DNA from: UBA1351 sp964563505
GTDB lineage: Bacteria; Bacillota; Clostridia; Lachnospirales; Vallitaleaceae
Assembly (NCBI GenBank): GCA_964563505.1
Contig: CAZLXW010000006.1
Span: 30,401-94,400, forward strand
Length of the DNA: 64,000 bases
Reading direction: 5' to 3'
The notes under the pieces are model-generated. The model worked only from the letters and a program-made list of their open reading frames with translations. It did not search any database and was not told the DNA's origin. Positions 25,040 to 33,872 of the stretch are shown here, piece after piece (position 1 is the stretch's first letter; each line of letters begins with the position of its first letter). A program made the position numbers and the translations under genes.

Positions 25040-26428
25040 TTATAACTTCGTTCTCTTCATGCTCAAAACCGTCTCCACATGGGTGGAGTGGCTAAACATA
25101 TCCACACCGCACCATCGGTCTATTTGGTAGCCGTGTTGGCTTAGGATTTTGACATCTCTTGCAAGGGTGCCCGGATCGCAAGAGACGTAGACAATGCGCT
25201 TAGGCTCAATGCTTATAATGGTGTCTAAAAGAGTTGCATCGCACCCTTTTCTTGGCGGATCGACAACAACGACATCAGCTTTTATCCCATTGTCTTTATA
25301 GAGTTTTGGCATAATCTCTTCTGCTTTTCCTGCGTAAAAAGTCGCATTGTCAATCTTGTTTATCTTGGCATTGGTTCTCGCATCATCGATAGCTGTTTCC
25401 ACAATTTCAACGCCGTAGACATGCTTGGCTTGTTTTGCTAAAAATAGGGAAATGGTGCCAATACCACAGTAGAGATCGTAGACGATTTCTTGACCAGACA
25501 GCTGGGCATATTCTAATGCTTTGGCGTATAGTTTTTCTGTTTGCACCGGATTGACTTGATAAAAAGACAATGGTGAGATTTGATACTTAATATCTCCAAT
25601 CTGATCTTGCAACTTTTCTTGTCCATCGAGATGAATCATCCTAGGTCCAAAGATAGCATTCGTCTTTTCTTGATTAATATTCAGACTAACCCCAACAAGA
25701 TGATCTAGTTTATGAAGGGTCTTGATGAGGACATCCTCATGCGGAAGTTTTTGTCCGTTAATTACCAAGGTTACATGAAATTGTTGGTCATGATAGGATT
25801 TTCGAATAACAATATGGCGCAATAATCCTTTGTGTTTTGCCTCATCATAGACAGAAATACTATTATCCATGACAAAATCACGTATGATATCAACGATTTC
25901 TTCATTATATCGGTCTTGTATATAGCAAATCGGTGTTTCGATAATTCGGTGCGAGCGTTTAGCATAAAATCCAATGAGTAACTTTCCACTCATCATCTGA
26001 ACCGGAAACTGAACTTTATTTCGATAAAACCAGGGGTCATTCATTCCCAAGATTGGCTCTTTTTTTTGTTCAAGCTCTTGCCTATCTTGTTCACCGATGC
26101 GTTCGAGGGCATCCAAAATATGATTTTCTTTGTAGTGTAGTTGAGCAGGGTAGCTCATATGCATAATGCTACAACCACCACATTGTTTTGCAATGGGACA
26201 TCTAGGTTCGACACGATCTTTGGACGGTTCAAGAATCGTCACTAAACGGCCAAAACCATAATTTTTCTTTGTTTTTATGACTTTGACTTCGATATAGTCA
26301 CCGGTAATAGCTCCATCGACAAAAAGGGTATAGCCATCAATATGGCCTATCCCCTCTCCGTTGGCTCCAATGCCGGTAATATCCATCGAATATATTTCAT
26401 TTTTTACTACAGGACATTCTTGCTTCAT
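25040..26428 (-). CDS. rlmD: 23S rRNA (uracil-5-)-methyltransferase, RlmD/RumA type
   Basis: A 462-residue SAM-dependent RNA m5U methyltransferase. N-terminal TRAM domain (about 8-66) is followed by the iron-sulfur cysteines C77, C83 and C86 (CPIAKQCGGC). SAM motif: VYDLYCGIGTISLFLAK near 325. Catalytic: VVVDPPRKGCD and the nucleophilic Cys in VYVSCDPGTLARD near 418. Firmicutes often have one enzyme covering the RlmC/RlmD sites, so the exact uridine is uncertain. It ends a three-gene run with yhaM and the DUF692-like gene. Confidence 0.93.
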   Translation of the reverse strand: MKQECPVVKNEIYSMDITGIGANGEGIGHIDGYTLFVDGAITGDYIEVKVIKTKKNYGFGRLVTILEPSKDRVEPRCPIAKQCGGCSIMHMSYPAQLHYKENHILDALERIGEQDRQELEQKKEPILGMNDPWFYRNKVQFPVQMMSGKLLIGFYAKRSHRIIETPICYIQDRYNEEIVDIIRDFVMDNSISVYDEAKHKGLLRHIVIRKSYHDQQFHVTLVINGQKLPHEDVLIKTLHKLDHLVGVSLNINQEKTNAIFGPRMIHLDGQEKLQDQIGDIKYQISPLSFYQVNPVQTEKLYAKALEYAQLSGQEIVYDLYCGIGTISLFLAKQAKHVYGVEIVETAIDDARTNAKINKIDNATFYAGKAEEIMPKLYKDNGIKADVVVVDPPRKGCDATLLDTIISIEPKRIVYVSCDPGTLARDVKILSQHGYQIDRWCGVDMFSHSTHVETVLSMKRTKL

Positions 26429-26453
26429 GATTCACCTCTATGTTTATCTTCTT

Positions 26454-27395
26454 CTAGTAGCGTGTTTTACGTATATTGGTCTCGAACAGACGTTGATAAC
26501 CTGCCCAATCATCTTGCTCTTCCGACTGACCCATAATCGTAGAAAATGTTTTGACTTTAGCATCAATATTATCTGCATAATGTAACAGAATCGCTTCGAG
26601 TACTGCCGGCTTTTTTGGTGAGCCATATTCAAGCTCTCCATGATGAGCTAAGACAACATGCTTAATTATAGTAGCTAATGGCTTAGGAAAGCCAGGTATT
26701 TGTGCAACTTTTTCATTAATCCATTCAACCGCAATGATAATATGGCCCAGCAATTGGCCTGAATCTGTATATTCCACCATAGGAAGTTCTGTCATTTCTT
26801 CTGTTTTAGCAATGTCATGCAGTAATGCACCGGCGATTAAGACGTCACGATTGACTTCTGAATAGCTCTTAGCTAAAAAATCACAAGTACGAAGGATACC
26901 CAATGTATGCTCGAGTAATCCACCGTAATAATTATGATGTACAGACTTTGCAGCACCATGGGCTTTAAATCGATTGGCTAATTCTTTGTCTTCGATAAAA
27001 AACTTTTCGAGCAATTGTTTGATATATGTATCTTCAACACTATGTATAAAACCAATAAGTTCTTCATACATATCATCCACATTATAATCAGACATCGGCA
27101 CATAATCAATGGGGTTATACTCCCCTTCTTGACATTTTCGTACGCGACGGACATTCAATTGTAAGCCACCTTGAAATGTAACGACAGATCCATCAATTTT
27201 CACATAATCTCCGGCTTCAAAGTGACCGATTCCATCATTTAAGTCCCAGATTTTACCTTCAATGGTTCCCGTTTTATCTTGGAAACGAACAGAATAATAA
27301 GTTTTACCGGCTCTTGTTTTTAATATTTGCTTTGAAGAACACAAGTAGTGTTCAACAACTTCATCACCTTCACGAATTGTTTCAATAAATTGCAT
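26454..27395 (-). CDS. yhaM: 3'-5' exoribonuclease YhaM-like (OB-fold + HD)
   Basis: A 313-residue protein. The N-terminal OB-fold (about 10-90) has YYSVRFQDKTGTIEGKIWD. The HD phosphohydrolase domain (about 155-280) has GGLLEHTLGILRTCDFLA and the His-Asp pair in GALLHDIAKTEEM. Family members degrade RNA and DNA from the 3' end with Mn2+. It sits 25 bases ahead of rlmD and 11 bases behind the DUF692-like gene in one operon of RNA-related genes. Confidence 0.93.
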   Translation of the reverse strand: MQFIETIREGDEVVEHYLCSSKQILKTRAGKTYYSVRFQDKTGTIEGKIWDLNDGIGHFEAGDYVKIDGSVVTFQGGLQLNVRRVRKCQEGEYNPIDYVPMSDYNVDDMYEELIGFIHSVEDTYIKQLLEKFFIEDKELANRFKAHGAAKSVHHNYYGGLLEHTLGILRTCDFLAKSYSEVNRDVLIAGALLHDIAKTEEMTELPMVEYTDSGQLLGHIIIAVEWINEKVAQIPGFPKPLATIIKHVVLAHHGELEYGSPKKPAVLEAILLHYADNIDAKVKTFSTIMGQSEEQDDWAGYQRLFETNIRKTRY

Positions 27396-27406
27396 AATAA
27401 CTCCTT

Positions 27407-28204
27407 CTACTTAAATATAGTTTTTAGTTGATTCATCTGTTCTATAATTGCTTCTCGACTTGTAGATTGATTAGCAACTGTTCCATACTCTAATGTAATC
27501 ATCTCCAGTTGATGAGATGAGAACTTCTGTAATCGTTCTTGCAAATACTGAGCAATACGATAATCTTCTTCATCCATTATACCATGAATATCCTTATATC
27601 CGGCGTCTTTTTCAAACGCAGTTCCCGAAAAATGAATCTCACGAATGGCTTCAAGGGGAAGCGCTTCTAAATACGTGTATATATCCATATTTAACTGATA
27701 GGCGGAAACTTTTGCATGGGAAGTATCGAGCAATAATCCAAAACCAGTTTCATCAATTAAGCTACGAATAAATTCAGGTTTAACTGTATCCATTAAGGTC
27801 GTCGGGTATGGATAATAGTTGCTGTAATCCATATTCTCAATTAATATATCCGTATGAATAAATTTAGAGAAGTTGATGAATTGCTGAATCATATAATCTA
27901 AAACAGATGAACTCTTTATCTGCTTTGCATCTTCTTCAAAGCACAAACTATGAATCCCAATAAATGGAGTATGATATTTTTGAATATAACGATTCATTTT
28001 ATCATAATCAATGTCTTTTGTCGAAGGCATTCCACCACGTTCAAACCAACCAAAGCCATGAATAAGTAAGGGTTTTAAAGAAAATGCCGGATCCAATAAC
28101 TCTTCCGTCATTCCAAATGCACCTATTTTTATATACTCACAAAAATTCGGATTATTTTCAAGTATATTCATCAACTCATACGATACATTACATGCATATT
28201 TCAT
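27407..28204 (-). CDS. TIM-barrel protein resembling DUF692/MNIO or xylose-isomerase-like enzymes
   Basis: A 265-residue barrel. Candidate metal ligands fall in family order: GIHSLCF, DILIENMDYS, LLLDTSHAKVSA, IREIHFSG, YKDIHGIMD (Asp-x-His) and ITLEYG. This matches the DUF692 multinuclear iron oxidase layout, though the sugar-isomerase/AP-endonuclease TIM family is close. No RiPP precursor or RRE gene is nearby, and co-transcription with yhaM and rlmD argues for a housekeeping role. Function not known. Confidence 0.6.
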   Translation of the reverse strand: MKYACNVSYELMNILENNPNFCEYIKIGAFGMTEELLDPAFSLKPLLIHGFGWFERGGMPSTKDIDYDKMNRYIQKYHTPFIGIHSLCFEEDAKQIKSSSVLDYMIQQFINFSKFIHTDILIENMDYSNYYPYPTTLMDTVKPEFIRSLIDETGFGLLLDTSHAKVSAYQLNMDIYTYLEALPLEAIREIHFSGTAFEKDAGYKDIHGIMDEEDYRIAQYLQERLQKFSSHQLEMITLEYGTVANQSTSREAIIEQMNQLKTIFK

Positions 28205-28233
28205 AAAAGCCTCCTCGTGTGTGCATAAAAAAA

Positions 28234-28254
28234 ATGCTACTCTAATTGTAGCAT
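28234..28254 (-). terminator. terminator behind the bactofilin region
   Basis: ATGCTAC (28234-28240) pairs with GTAGCAT (28248-28254) around a 7-base loop. Leftward RNA continues in eight T residues. It lies 217 bases past the bactofilin stop and 30 bases ahead of the DUF692-like ATG. Confidence 0.8.
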
Positions 28255-28355
28255 TTATTCACCCATTTTTTTAGTATTTTTATTAAGAATTTCACTTTCG
28301 TGCAAGGCTTTTTCTTCTCTGTATAAAAAGATTGTTCTGTTTGGTTATAACCCAT
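28242..28355 (-). CDS. possible small cationic peptide ORF
   Basis: A 37-codon frame: MGYNQTEQSFYTEKKKP, then a Lys-rich amphipathic tail KFLIKILKKWVNKCYN. It has two Cys and a net positive charge. TATAAT lies about 50 bases upstream on this strand, and the stop falls inside the terminator stem. The ribosome site is poor (GGAG 13 bases away). It may be chance or part of a small RNA. The remainder of 28261-28470 is otherwise empty. Confidence 0.25.
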   Translation of the reverse strand: MGYNQTEQSFYTEKKKPCTKVKFLIKILKKWVNKCYN

Positions 28356-28470
28356 ATCTTCTGTCACACTCCATAACTAATCAAACAATAAGTATAGTAT
28401 CGAATCTAACTCTATTATAACCGTATTTTTTTAACAGAATGTGAACATGTTATAAACAAACTTAAATCTT

Positions 28471-28869
28471 TTAATTTTTCTTCTCTTTTTTATCTGATTC
28501 ACTTATTGATTTAGATTTTGATTGTTCATTCATTGAAAAACTGCCGTTTAGAACCGCTCCATCGTCAATGATAATAGAACCACAATGAACATCACCAAGT
28601 ATATTGGCTGTTTTATTCACGTGTAATTGATTTTTCACTTCCACTTGACCTTCAATCGTTCCTGCAACAAGCAAGAATCCTGCTTTTACATTACCGTTGA
28701 CTTTTCCTGTTTGTCCAACAACAACGCTTGCATCACAGTCAATACTTCCATTTAATACACCATTCACTTGAATTGAAGATTTTGATTTCACTAGGCTACT
28801 GTCAATTACGGTATCTTTTCCAATCAAAGTTGCCGGTCGCTCGTAGTTTGGTTTTTTAGATGATAGCAT
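28471..28869 (-). CDS. bactofilin-family polymer-forming protein
   Basis: A 132-residue bactofilin (DUF583). The right-handed beta-helix core (about 16-112) shows repeating hydrophobic turns: IQVNGVLNGSIDCDASVVVG, VNGNVKAGFLLVAGTIEGQV, ANILGDVHCGSIIIDDGAVL. A short Ser/Lys-rich tail follows. Bactofilins polymerise without nucleotide and recruit cell-wall enzymes. The gene lies 11 bases behind an M23 peptidase gene, a pairing known to act in cell shape. AGAGAGG ribosome site. Confidence 0.9.
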   Translation of the reverse strand: MLSSKKPNYERPATLIGKDTVIDSSLVKSKSSIQVNGVLNGSIDCDASVVVGQTGKVNGNVKAGFLLVAGTIEGQVEVKNQLHVNKTANILGDVHCGSIIIDDGAVLNGSFSMNEQSKSKSISESDKKEKKN

Positions 28870-28880
28870 AAGGTTCCTCT

Positions 28881-30053
28881 CTAGTAAATATAATCAACCG
28901 GATTCACCGGTTCTCCGTTTAATAGTACTTCATAATGTAAATGTGGTCCGGTACTTCGTCCCGAGTTACCGGATTCAGAAATAACATCTCCACGTTCAAC
29001 ATGGTCTCCAACAGATACATATAATTTGGAATTATGTGCATATTTTGTCGTCAAACCATATCCATGGTCAATAACAATCGTATATCCATAACCTGATAAA
29101 TATTCTGAAACAACAACCTCACCTTCAGCCGTTGCAGAAACATCTTGATATCTTGCTTTTAAATCAACACCTGTATGAAACTCTCTACCACTTCCACCAA
29201 ATGGGTTTCGGCGATATCCAAAAGCACTTGTTACGTATGTATTCTTAATTGGCCACACACTTGGATAAGACTCTAAGTAAGGAATCATTTTTTCTAGAGA
29301 TTCATTTGTAAATGCAAAATTTTTAGAATCTTGTTCGACCTTTGATGATGCAAATTCAAGAAAAGCTGTTATTTTTTCAAGTTCTGCATCAAATTCATCA
29401 TCGTCTATTTCTATATCATTCATGGCCACATCGACCATCTTTAGTTGGTCTTCCTTAATCCTTGTTAAATCTGCTGAATTCTCCGATGTCGGTGCTGATG
29501 TTGATAAGACGCGTTTATTCTCATAATTGGGGTCTATCTGTAACGTATATTCTTTGAGAAGATCTCTTGTCACATCCGAGCTTTCATCTGAATCACTTGA
29601 CTTTGGTGCGTTATATGTACCAAGGTTCGTATCTATTTCCGATTTAAATTCTTCCATTTCTTCACGATATGCTTCTAAATCTTCTATTTTAATTCCAAGC
29701 TCTATCGCTAGGCTCTTTAATTCTTCAAGTTTTTCATAGCGCATCGTTACCGATGAAGCTAACTCGTTTTCCAGTTCTGCTATTCTAGCCTCTTTTGATT
29801 CACGGTCAATGACTTCTTCTTGAACCGCGACTTGTTGATGTGCTAGCTGAGCTTCTAATGATTCTACATACGAATATATATCTAATGATTTCCATACAAG
29901 CATAACTGCAAGAATTAATGCAGGAAATCGAACCCACTTAGGGATTTTAATTGCTTTTGCACTTTTCGTAGCATCTGTAATAAACATCATCGTAAGATAT
30001 TGTTTGCCACTGGCTTTATGTTTATTACGAATGCGAGGTTGTTTATACTGCAT
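28881..30053 (-). CDS. membrane-anchored M23 metallopeptidase with coiled coil
   Basis: A 390-residue cell-wall endopeptidase. One membrane segment (about 43-62) is followed by a coiled coil (about 75-145) and an acidic linker. The LytM/M23 domain (about 275-385) carries zinc ligands in FHTGVDLKA (His, Asp) and the HLHYEV motif. ATG at 30053 has AGGGAT; an earlier ATG at 30131 lacks a ribosome site. Partner of the bactofilin gene downstream; together they probably localise peptidoglycan cutting. Confidence 0.92.
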   Translation of the reverse strand: MQYKQPRIRNKHKASGKQYLTMMFITDATKSAKAIKIPKWVRFPALILAVMLVWKSLDIYSYVESLEAQLAHQQVAVQEEVIDRESKEARIAELENELASSVTMRYEKLEELKSLAIELGIKIEDLEAYREEMEEFKSEIDTNLGTYNAPKSSDSDESSDVTRDLLKEYTLQIDPNYENKRVLSTSAPTSENSADLTRIKEDQLKMVDVAMNDIEIDDDEFDAELEKITAFLEFASSKVEQDSKNFAFTNESLEKMIPYLESYPSVWPIKNTYVTSAFGYRRNPFGGSGREFHTGVDLKARYQDVSATAEGEVVVSEYLSGYGYTIVIDHGYGLTTKYAHNSKLYVSVGDHVERGDVISESGNSGRSTGPHLHYEVLLNGEPVNPVDYIY

Positions 30054-30271
30054 CTTTATCCCTGCTTTCTCTAGTTTCATAATTCCAAATGCTATTATAG
30101 CATACATTGTAATGTTTTTGTAATAATTCATTTATTGTTTCATAGTGCTTTAGTCCTATTTTACAGGAAGAACTTCAAAATAGCAAGGATTCTTTCTATT
30201 GTAAATTGAGCAAAATAACTCTTTTATTCTTAGTCGCTTTCATGTAAAATAGAGTTCAAAGGAGGTTTGAC

Positions 30272-30787
30272 ATGAATATTTCAATGACTATTCATTCGAA
30301 TCGTATTATTTTTGTTCCAGCAAGTAAATATCACAAAGCATTTAAACGTTTAGCTAAAACAGATGACTATTATCGTTTTGCTTTTAATACATCGCCTGCC
30401 CAAGACAATTTTAGTAAAGAAGCCATTGAAGATGCGGATGCACTACATTATGATGTTTTCACCAAAAACAAGGTTATCTTAGGTATATTAAAGTGTTACT
30501 ATCCTGTAGGCGATGCCAATCTTTGGATTCAAACATTAATTGTCCGCAAGGAATTTGCTCGTGAAGGATACGGAACTTTAATACTTCAGCATTTTATTCA
30601 AACATTAATTCACCAACATTCACTTAATAAAATTTTCTTAACCTGCCATAAGGACAATGTTGCAGGAATAAGTTTTTGGCAACAACAAGGGTTCATCCGA
30701 CAAGATGAACGCATTAAAAATGACTACTATCTATTTGTTGCTGATATAAGGAGTTTAACATGCATAGAAAAGTTTTTAGCACATTAG
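30272..30787 (+). CDS. GNAT-family N-acetyltransferase
   Basis: A 171-residue acetyltransferase. The acetyl-CoA motif A is IVRKEFAREGYGTLIL (about 89-104, R-x-x-G-x-G/T type), and motif B-like NVAGISFWQQQGFIRQDE follows. Substrate unknown. The ATG has AAAGGAGG 7 bases upstream. Its 3' end overlaps mutS2 by 28 bases, so the two are translated together. Confidence 0.88.
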   Translation: MNISMTIHSNRIIFVPASKYHKAFKRLAKTDDYYRFAFNTSPAQDNFSKEAIEDADALHYDVFTKNKVILGILKCYYPVGDANLWIQTLIVRKEFAREGYGTLILQHFIQTLIHQHSLNKIFLTCHKDNVAGISFWQQQGFIRQDERIKNDYYLFVADIRSLTCIEKFLAH

Positions 30788-33174
30788 AATTCAACAAAAT
30801 ACTTGAGCTTATTGCAAATTACGCACTAAGTCCGATGGCAAAATCGAAAATCTTGGCTATAGAACCCTTTGAACAGATTGATCAAATTAACACGGCTTTA
30901 AACGAAACCACCGACACAACAAATCTTTTGGTACACAAGGGAGACCTTCCTCTTCGAGGTATTAAAGATATTCGAGAAATCATTCAACGTTTAGCCATTC
31001 ACGGCACCTTATCAATTGCTGAAGTGCTCAGTGTCGCAGATGTTCTCCGATCGTCTGCTCAAGCCGTTTCCTATTATACCAGTGCAAAAGAGTATATTGA
31101 CACCCTAAGTCTAGCATATTATTTTCAAGCACTTAACGCTTTGCCTACATTATCAAAAGAAATTAACCGGTGCGTCATTTCAGAAGATGAGATCTCCGAT
31201 CAAGCCAGTAGTCGTTTATACGATATTCGCAGAGATATTAAAGGAAGCAGTTCAAAAATCAAAAGCCAATTAAACAAAATCATTCATTCTGCCACTCAAT
31301 CCGGAATGCTTCAGGATAATAATTATACCATTCGTAATGATCGGTATTGCGTCCCCCTCAAAGCCGAGTATCGAGGTCAGTTTAAAGGAATGATTCACGA
31401 TCAATCCTCAACAGGCTCAACGCTTTTTGTAGAACCTTTAGCGCTTGTTGAATTAAATAATCATCTGAGCAGTTTGTATCTAGATGAAGAAAAAGAAATA
31501 CAAAAGATCCTCATGGAATTAAGCGAGAAAATCGCTGTTTATAAAGATGTCTTAGAAGAAAACATAACCATGCTCACCCATTTAGATTTTCTGTCTGCAA
31601 AAGCCAACTACTCTATTCACACAAAATCATCGTGTCCCGTATTTAATGAAGATTATTATATATATCTTGAAAAGGCTCGACATCCTTTGCTCGATCCACA
31701 TGATGTCGTTCCAACCACCATTTATTTAGGAAAAGATTTCACCACTTTAGTAATTACCGGTCCAAATACCGGGGGTAAAACCGTCACCTTAAAAACCATC
31801 GGATTATTGTCCCTTATGGGACAAAGCGGGCTACATGTACCGGCTGCTGACGGAGCAAAACTTACAGTTTTAGATAATATCTTTGCAGATATCGGTGACG
31901 AACAAAGCATCGAACAATCTCTTAGTACTTTTTCCTCGCATATGACAAATATTACACAGATTTTAGAACAAGTAACGGACCGCTCTTTAGTACTCTTTGA
32001 CGAATTAGGCGCGGGCACAGACCCTACTGAAGGCGCTGCCCTTGCAATGGCTATTTTAGAAAACCTCAAAGCTGCAAATATATTAACCATTGCAACAACA
32101 CATTATTCTGAACTTAAGGTTTATGCGCTCTCCACTGAAGGAGTTGAAAACGCCAGTTGTGAATTTAATGTAAACACATTACGTCCCACCTATAAATTAT
32201 TAATTGGGATTCCGGGAAAGAGTAATGCTTTTGCTATCTCCAAAAGATTAGGATTATCTGATATAATAATAGAAGAAGCCAAAGAATTATTAAGCGGACG
32301 TGAAATTCGTTTTGAAGATCTTATTACCGATTTAGAAACCAATAAAAAAACAGCCTTACTCGAAAAAGAACGCGCACGTCAATACCGCGAAGAAGCTGAA
32401 ATGCTTCAAAAGCAAGTTGAGCTGCAGAAACGTCAGCTCACTTCACAAAAACAGCAAATACTCAATGATGCTAAAATGAACGCTGCTCGATTATTGGAGA
32501 ATTCCAAAGAAGAAGCTGATGCCATTATCCGTCGTATGAATGATCTTGTTAAGGACGGGACAGGCATGAATATGTCAGAACTTGAAGCACAACGGACTAA
32601 GTTAAGAGAAAAGCTTAACAAAACAACAAAACAAAAAAGTTCATCTCGTCAGACACGTAAAATAATACGCCTTGAAGATATGGAAATCGGTTCAAGCGTC
32701 TTCGTAACAACACTTAATCAAAAGGGTACATTACTAGACATTAATACAAATAAAAAGGAAGCCACTGTTCAACTTGGTATTATGAAATCTACCATTCCAT
32801 TTAAGGATCTTGAACAGGCCGATGAAAATGTCAGCTATACTCTTCCACAAAAAGGTACTGCAAAAAAATACACCATTGCTAAAGGCAATAAAAATAAAGG
32901 AACCACTTCAGTATCTGCGCCTAGTCATGTAAAAACAGAAGTCGATTTACGTGGCCTAATGCTTAGTGATGCGATAACTGTTTTAGATAAATATATTGAT
33001 GATGCTTATTTAGCACATTTATCTCAAGTAACAATCATTCACGGAAAAGGAACCGGCGCTTTACGCCAAGGCGTTCATCAATTTTTACGTACAACAACAC
33101 ATGTAAAAGACTATCGCTTAGGTGAATACGGCGAAGGTGATAGTGGGGTAACTATTGTAACATTCAACGACTAG
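30760..33174 (+). CDS. mutS2: endonuclease MutS2
   Basis: An 804-residue MutS2. The lever/clamp region precedes the ATPase: Walker A GPNTGGKTVTLKTIG near 334, Walker B region LVLFDELGAGTDPTEGAALA near 410. A long coiled coil follows (about 520-640). The C-terminal Smr nuclease domain (about 725-804) has VDLRGLML and HGKGTGALRQGVHQFL. It limits recombination and, in Bacillus subtilis, acts on collided ribosomes. Full length and intact. It is followed 14 bases later by a two-component system. Confidence 0.97.
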   Translation: MHRKVFSTLEFNKILELIANYALSPMAKSKILAIEPFEQIDQINTALNETTDTTNLLVHKGDLPLRGIKDIREIIQRLAIHGTLSIAEVLSVADVLRSSAQAVSYYTSAKEYIDTLSLAYYFQALNALPTLSKEINRCVISEDEISDQASSRLYDIRRDIKGSSSKIKSQLNKIIHSATQSGMLQDNNYTIRNDRYCVPLKAEYRGQFKGMIHDQSSTGSTLFVEPLALVELNNHLSSLYLDEEKEIQKILMELSEKIAVYKDVLEENITMLTHLDFLSAKANYSIHTKSSCPVFNEDYYIYLEKARHPLLDPHDVVPTTIYLGKDFTTLVITGPNTGGKTVTLKTIGLLSLMGQSGLHVPAADGAKLTVLDNIFADIGDEQSIEQSLSTFSSHMTNITQILEQVTDRSLVLFDELGAGTDPTEGAALAMAILENLKAANILTIATTHYSELKVYALSTEGVENASCEFNVNTLRPTYKLLIGIPGKSNAFAISKRLGLSDIIIEEAKELLSGREIRFEDLITDLETNKKTALLEKERARQYREEAEMLQKQVELQKRQLTSQKQQILNDAKMNAARLLENSKEEADAIIRRMNDLVKDGTGMNMSELEAQRTKLREKLNKTTKQKSSSRQTRKIIRLEDMEIGSSVFVTTLNQKGTLLDINTNKKEATVQLGIMKSTIPFKDLEQADENVSYTLPQKGTAKKYTIAKGNKNKGTTSVSAPSHVKTEVDLRGLMLSDAITVLDKYIDDAYLAHLSQVTIIHGKGTGALRQGVHQFLRTTTHVKDYRLGEYGEGDSGVTIVTFND

Positions 33175-33188
33175 AAAAGAGGGATATT

Positions 33189-33872
33189 ATGGAGACAAAA
33201 AACAAAATACTCATCGTTGATGACGATGAAAATATCAGTGAACTGATTTCACTCTATTTGGAAAAAGAAAGTTATGCAACAAAAATCGTCGACAATGGTA
33301 ATGATGTTGCCGAAGCCGTCAAATCCTTTAATCCAAACCTTATTTTATTAGACTTAATGTTACCGGGAAAAGACGGATATGACGTCTGTAAGGAAGTCCG
33401 TCAAATGAGTACCGTACCTATTATTATGCTTACCGCTAAAGGTGAAACATTTGATAAAATTCTAGGCTTGGAACTTGGTGCCGATGATTATATGGTTAAA
33501 CCCTTTGATAACAAAGAACTTACGGCACGTGTAAAAGCAGTGTTACGTCGATATACACCACAAGAAAGCAAAGGCAAACAAATTAATCTTCCGAATCTAA
33601 CCATTAATTTGTCAAATTATAGCGTTTTACATAATGATGCAAAAATCGACATACCTCCAAAGGAACTTGAACTACTATACTACCTCGCATCCAACCCAAA
33701 TCAAGTCTTTACTCGAGAACAATTACTGGATCGTATATGGGGATATGAATACATAGGCGATACACGTACCGTTGATGTTCATGTCAAACGCATCCGTGAA
33801 AAAATTGATGAAAATGATTATTGGGGATTAAAAACTGTGTGGGGAATCGGATATAAATTTGAGGTGAGATAA
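33189..33872 (+). CDS. OmpR/PhoB-family response regulator
   Basis: A 227-residue regulator. Receiver domain (about 6-118): acidic IVDDDENI, phospho-Asp in LILLDLMLPGKDGYD near 55, Thr in IIMLTAKGET, Lys in YMVKPFD. The winged helix (about 135-225) has VFTREQLLDRIWGYEYIGDT and TVDVHVKRIREKI. Its stop overlaps the kinase start by 1 base (TAATG), so the pair is coupled. Confidence 0.95.
   Translation: METKNKILIVDDDENISELISLYLEKESYATKIVDNGNDVAEAVKSFNPNLILLDLMLPGKDGYDVCKEVRQMSTVPIIMLTAKGETFDKILGLELGADDYMVKPFDNKELTARVKAVLRRYTPQESKGKQINLPNLTINLSNYSVLHNDAKIDIPPKELELLYYLASNPNQVFTREQLLDRIWGYEYIGDTRTVDVHVKRIREKIDENDYWGLKTVWGIGYKFEVR

Noticed and set aside
27407..28204. RiPP biosynthesis locus around the DUF692-like gene
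   Set aside because: No leader-type precursor, RRE protein or exporter nearby; the small ORF at 28242 is not a convincing precursor.
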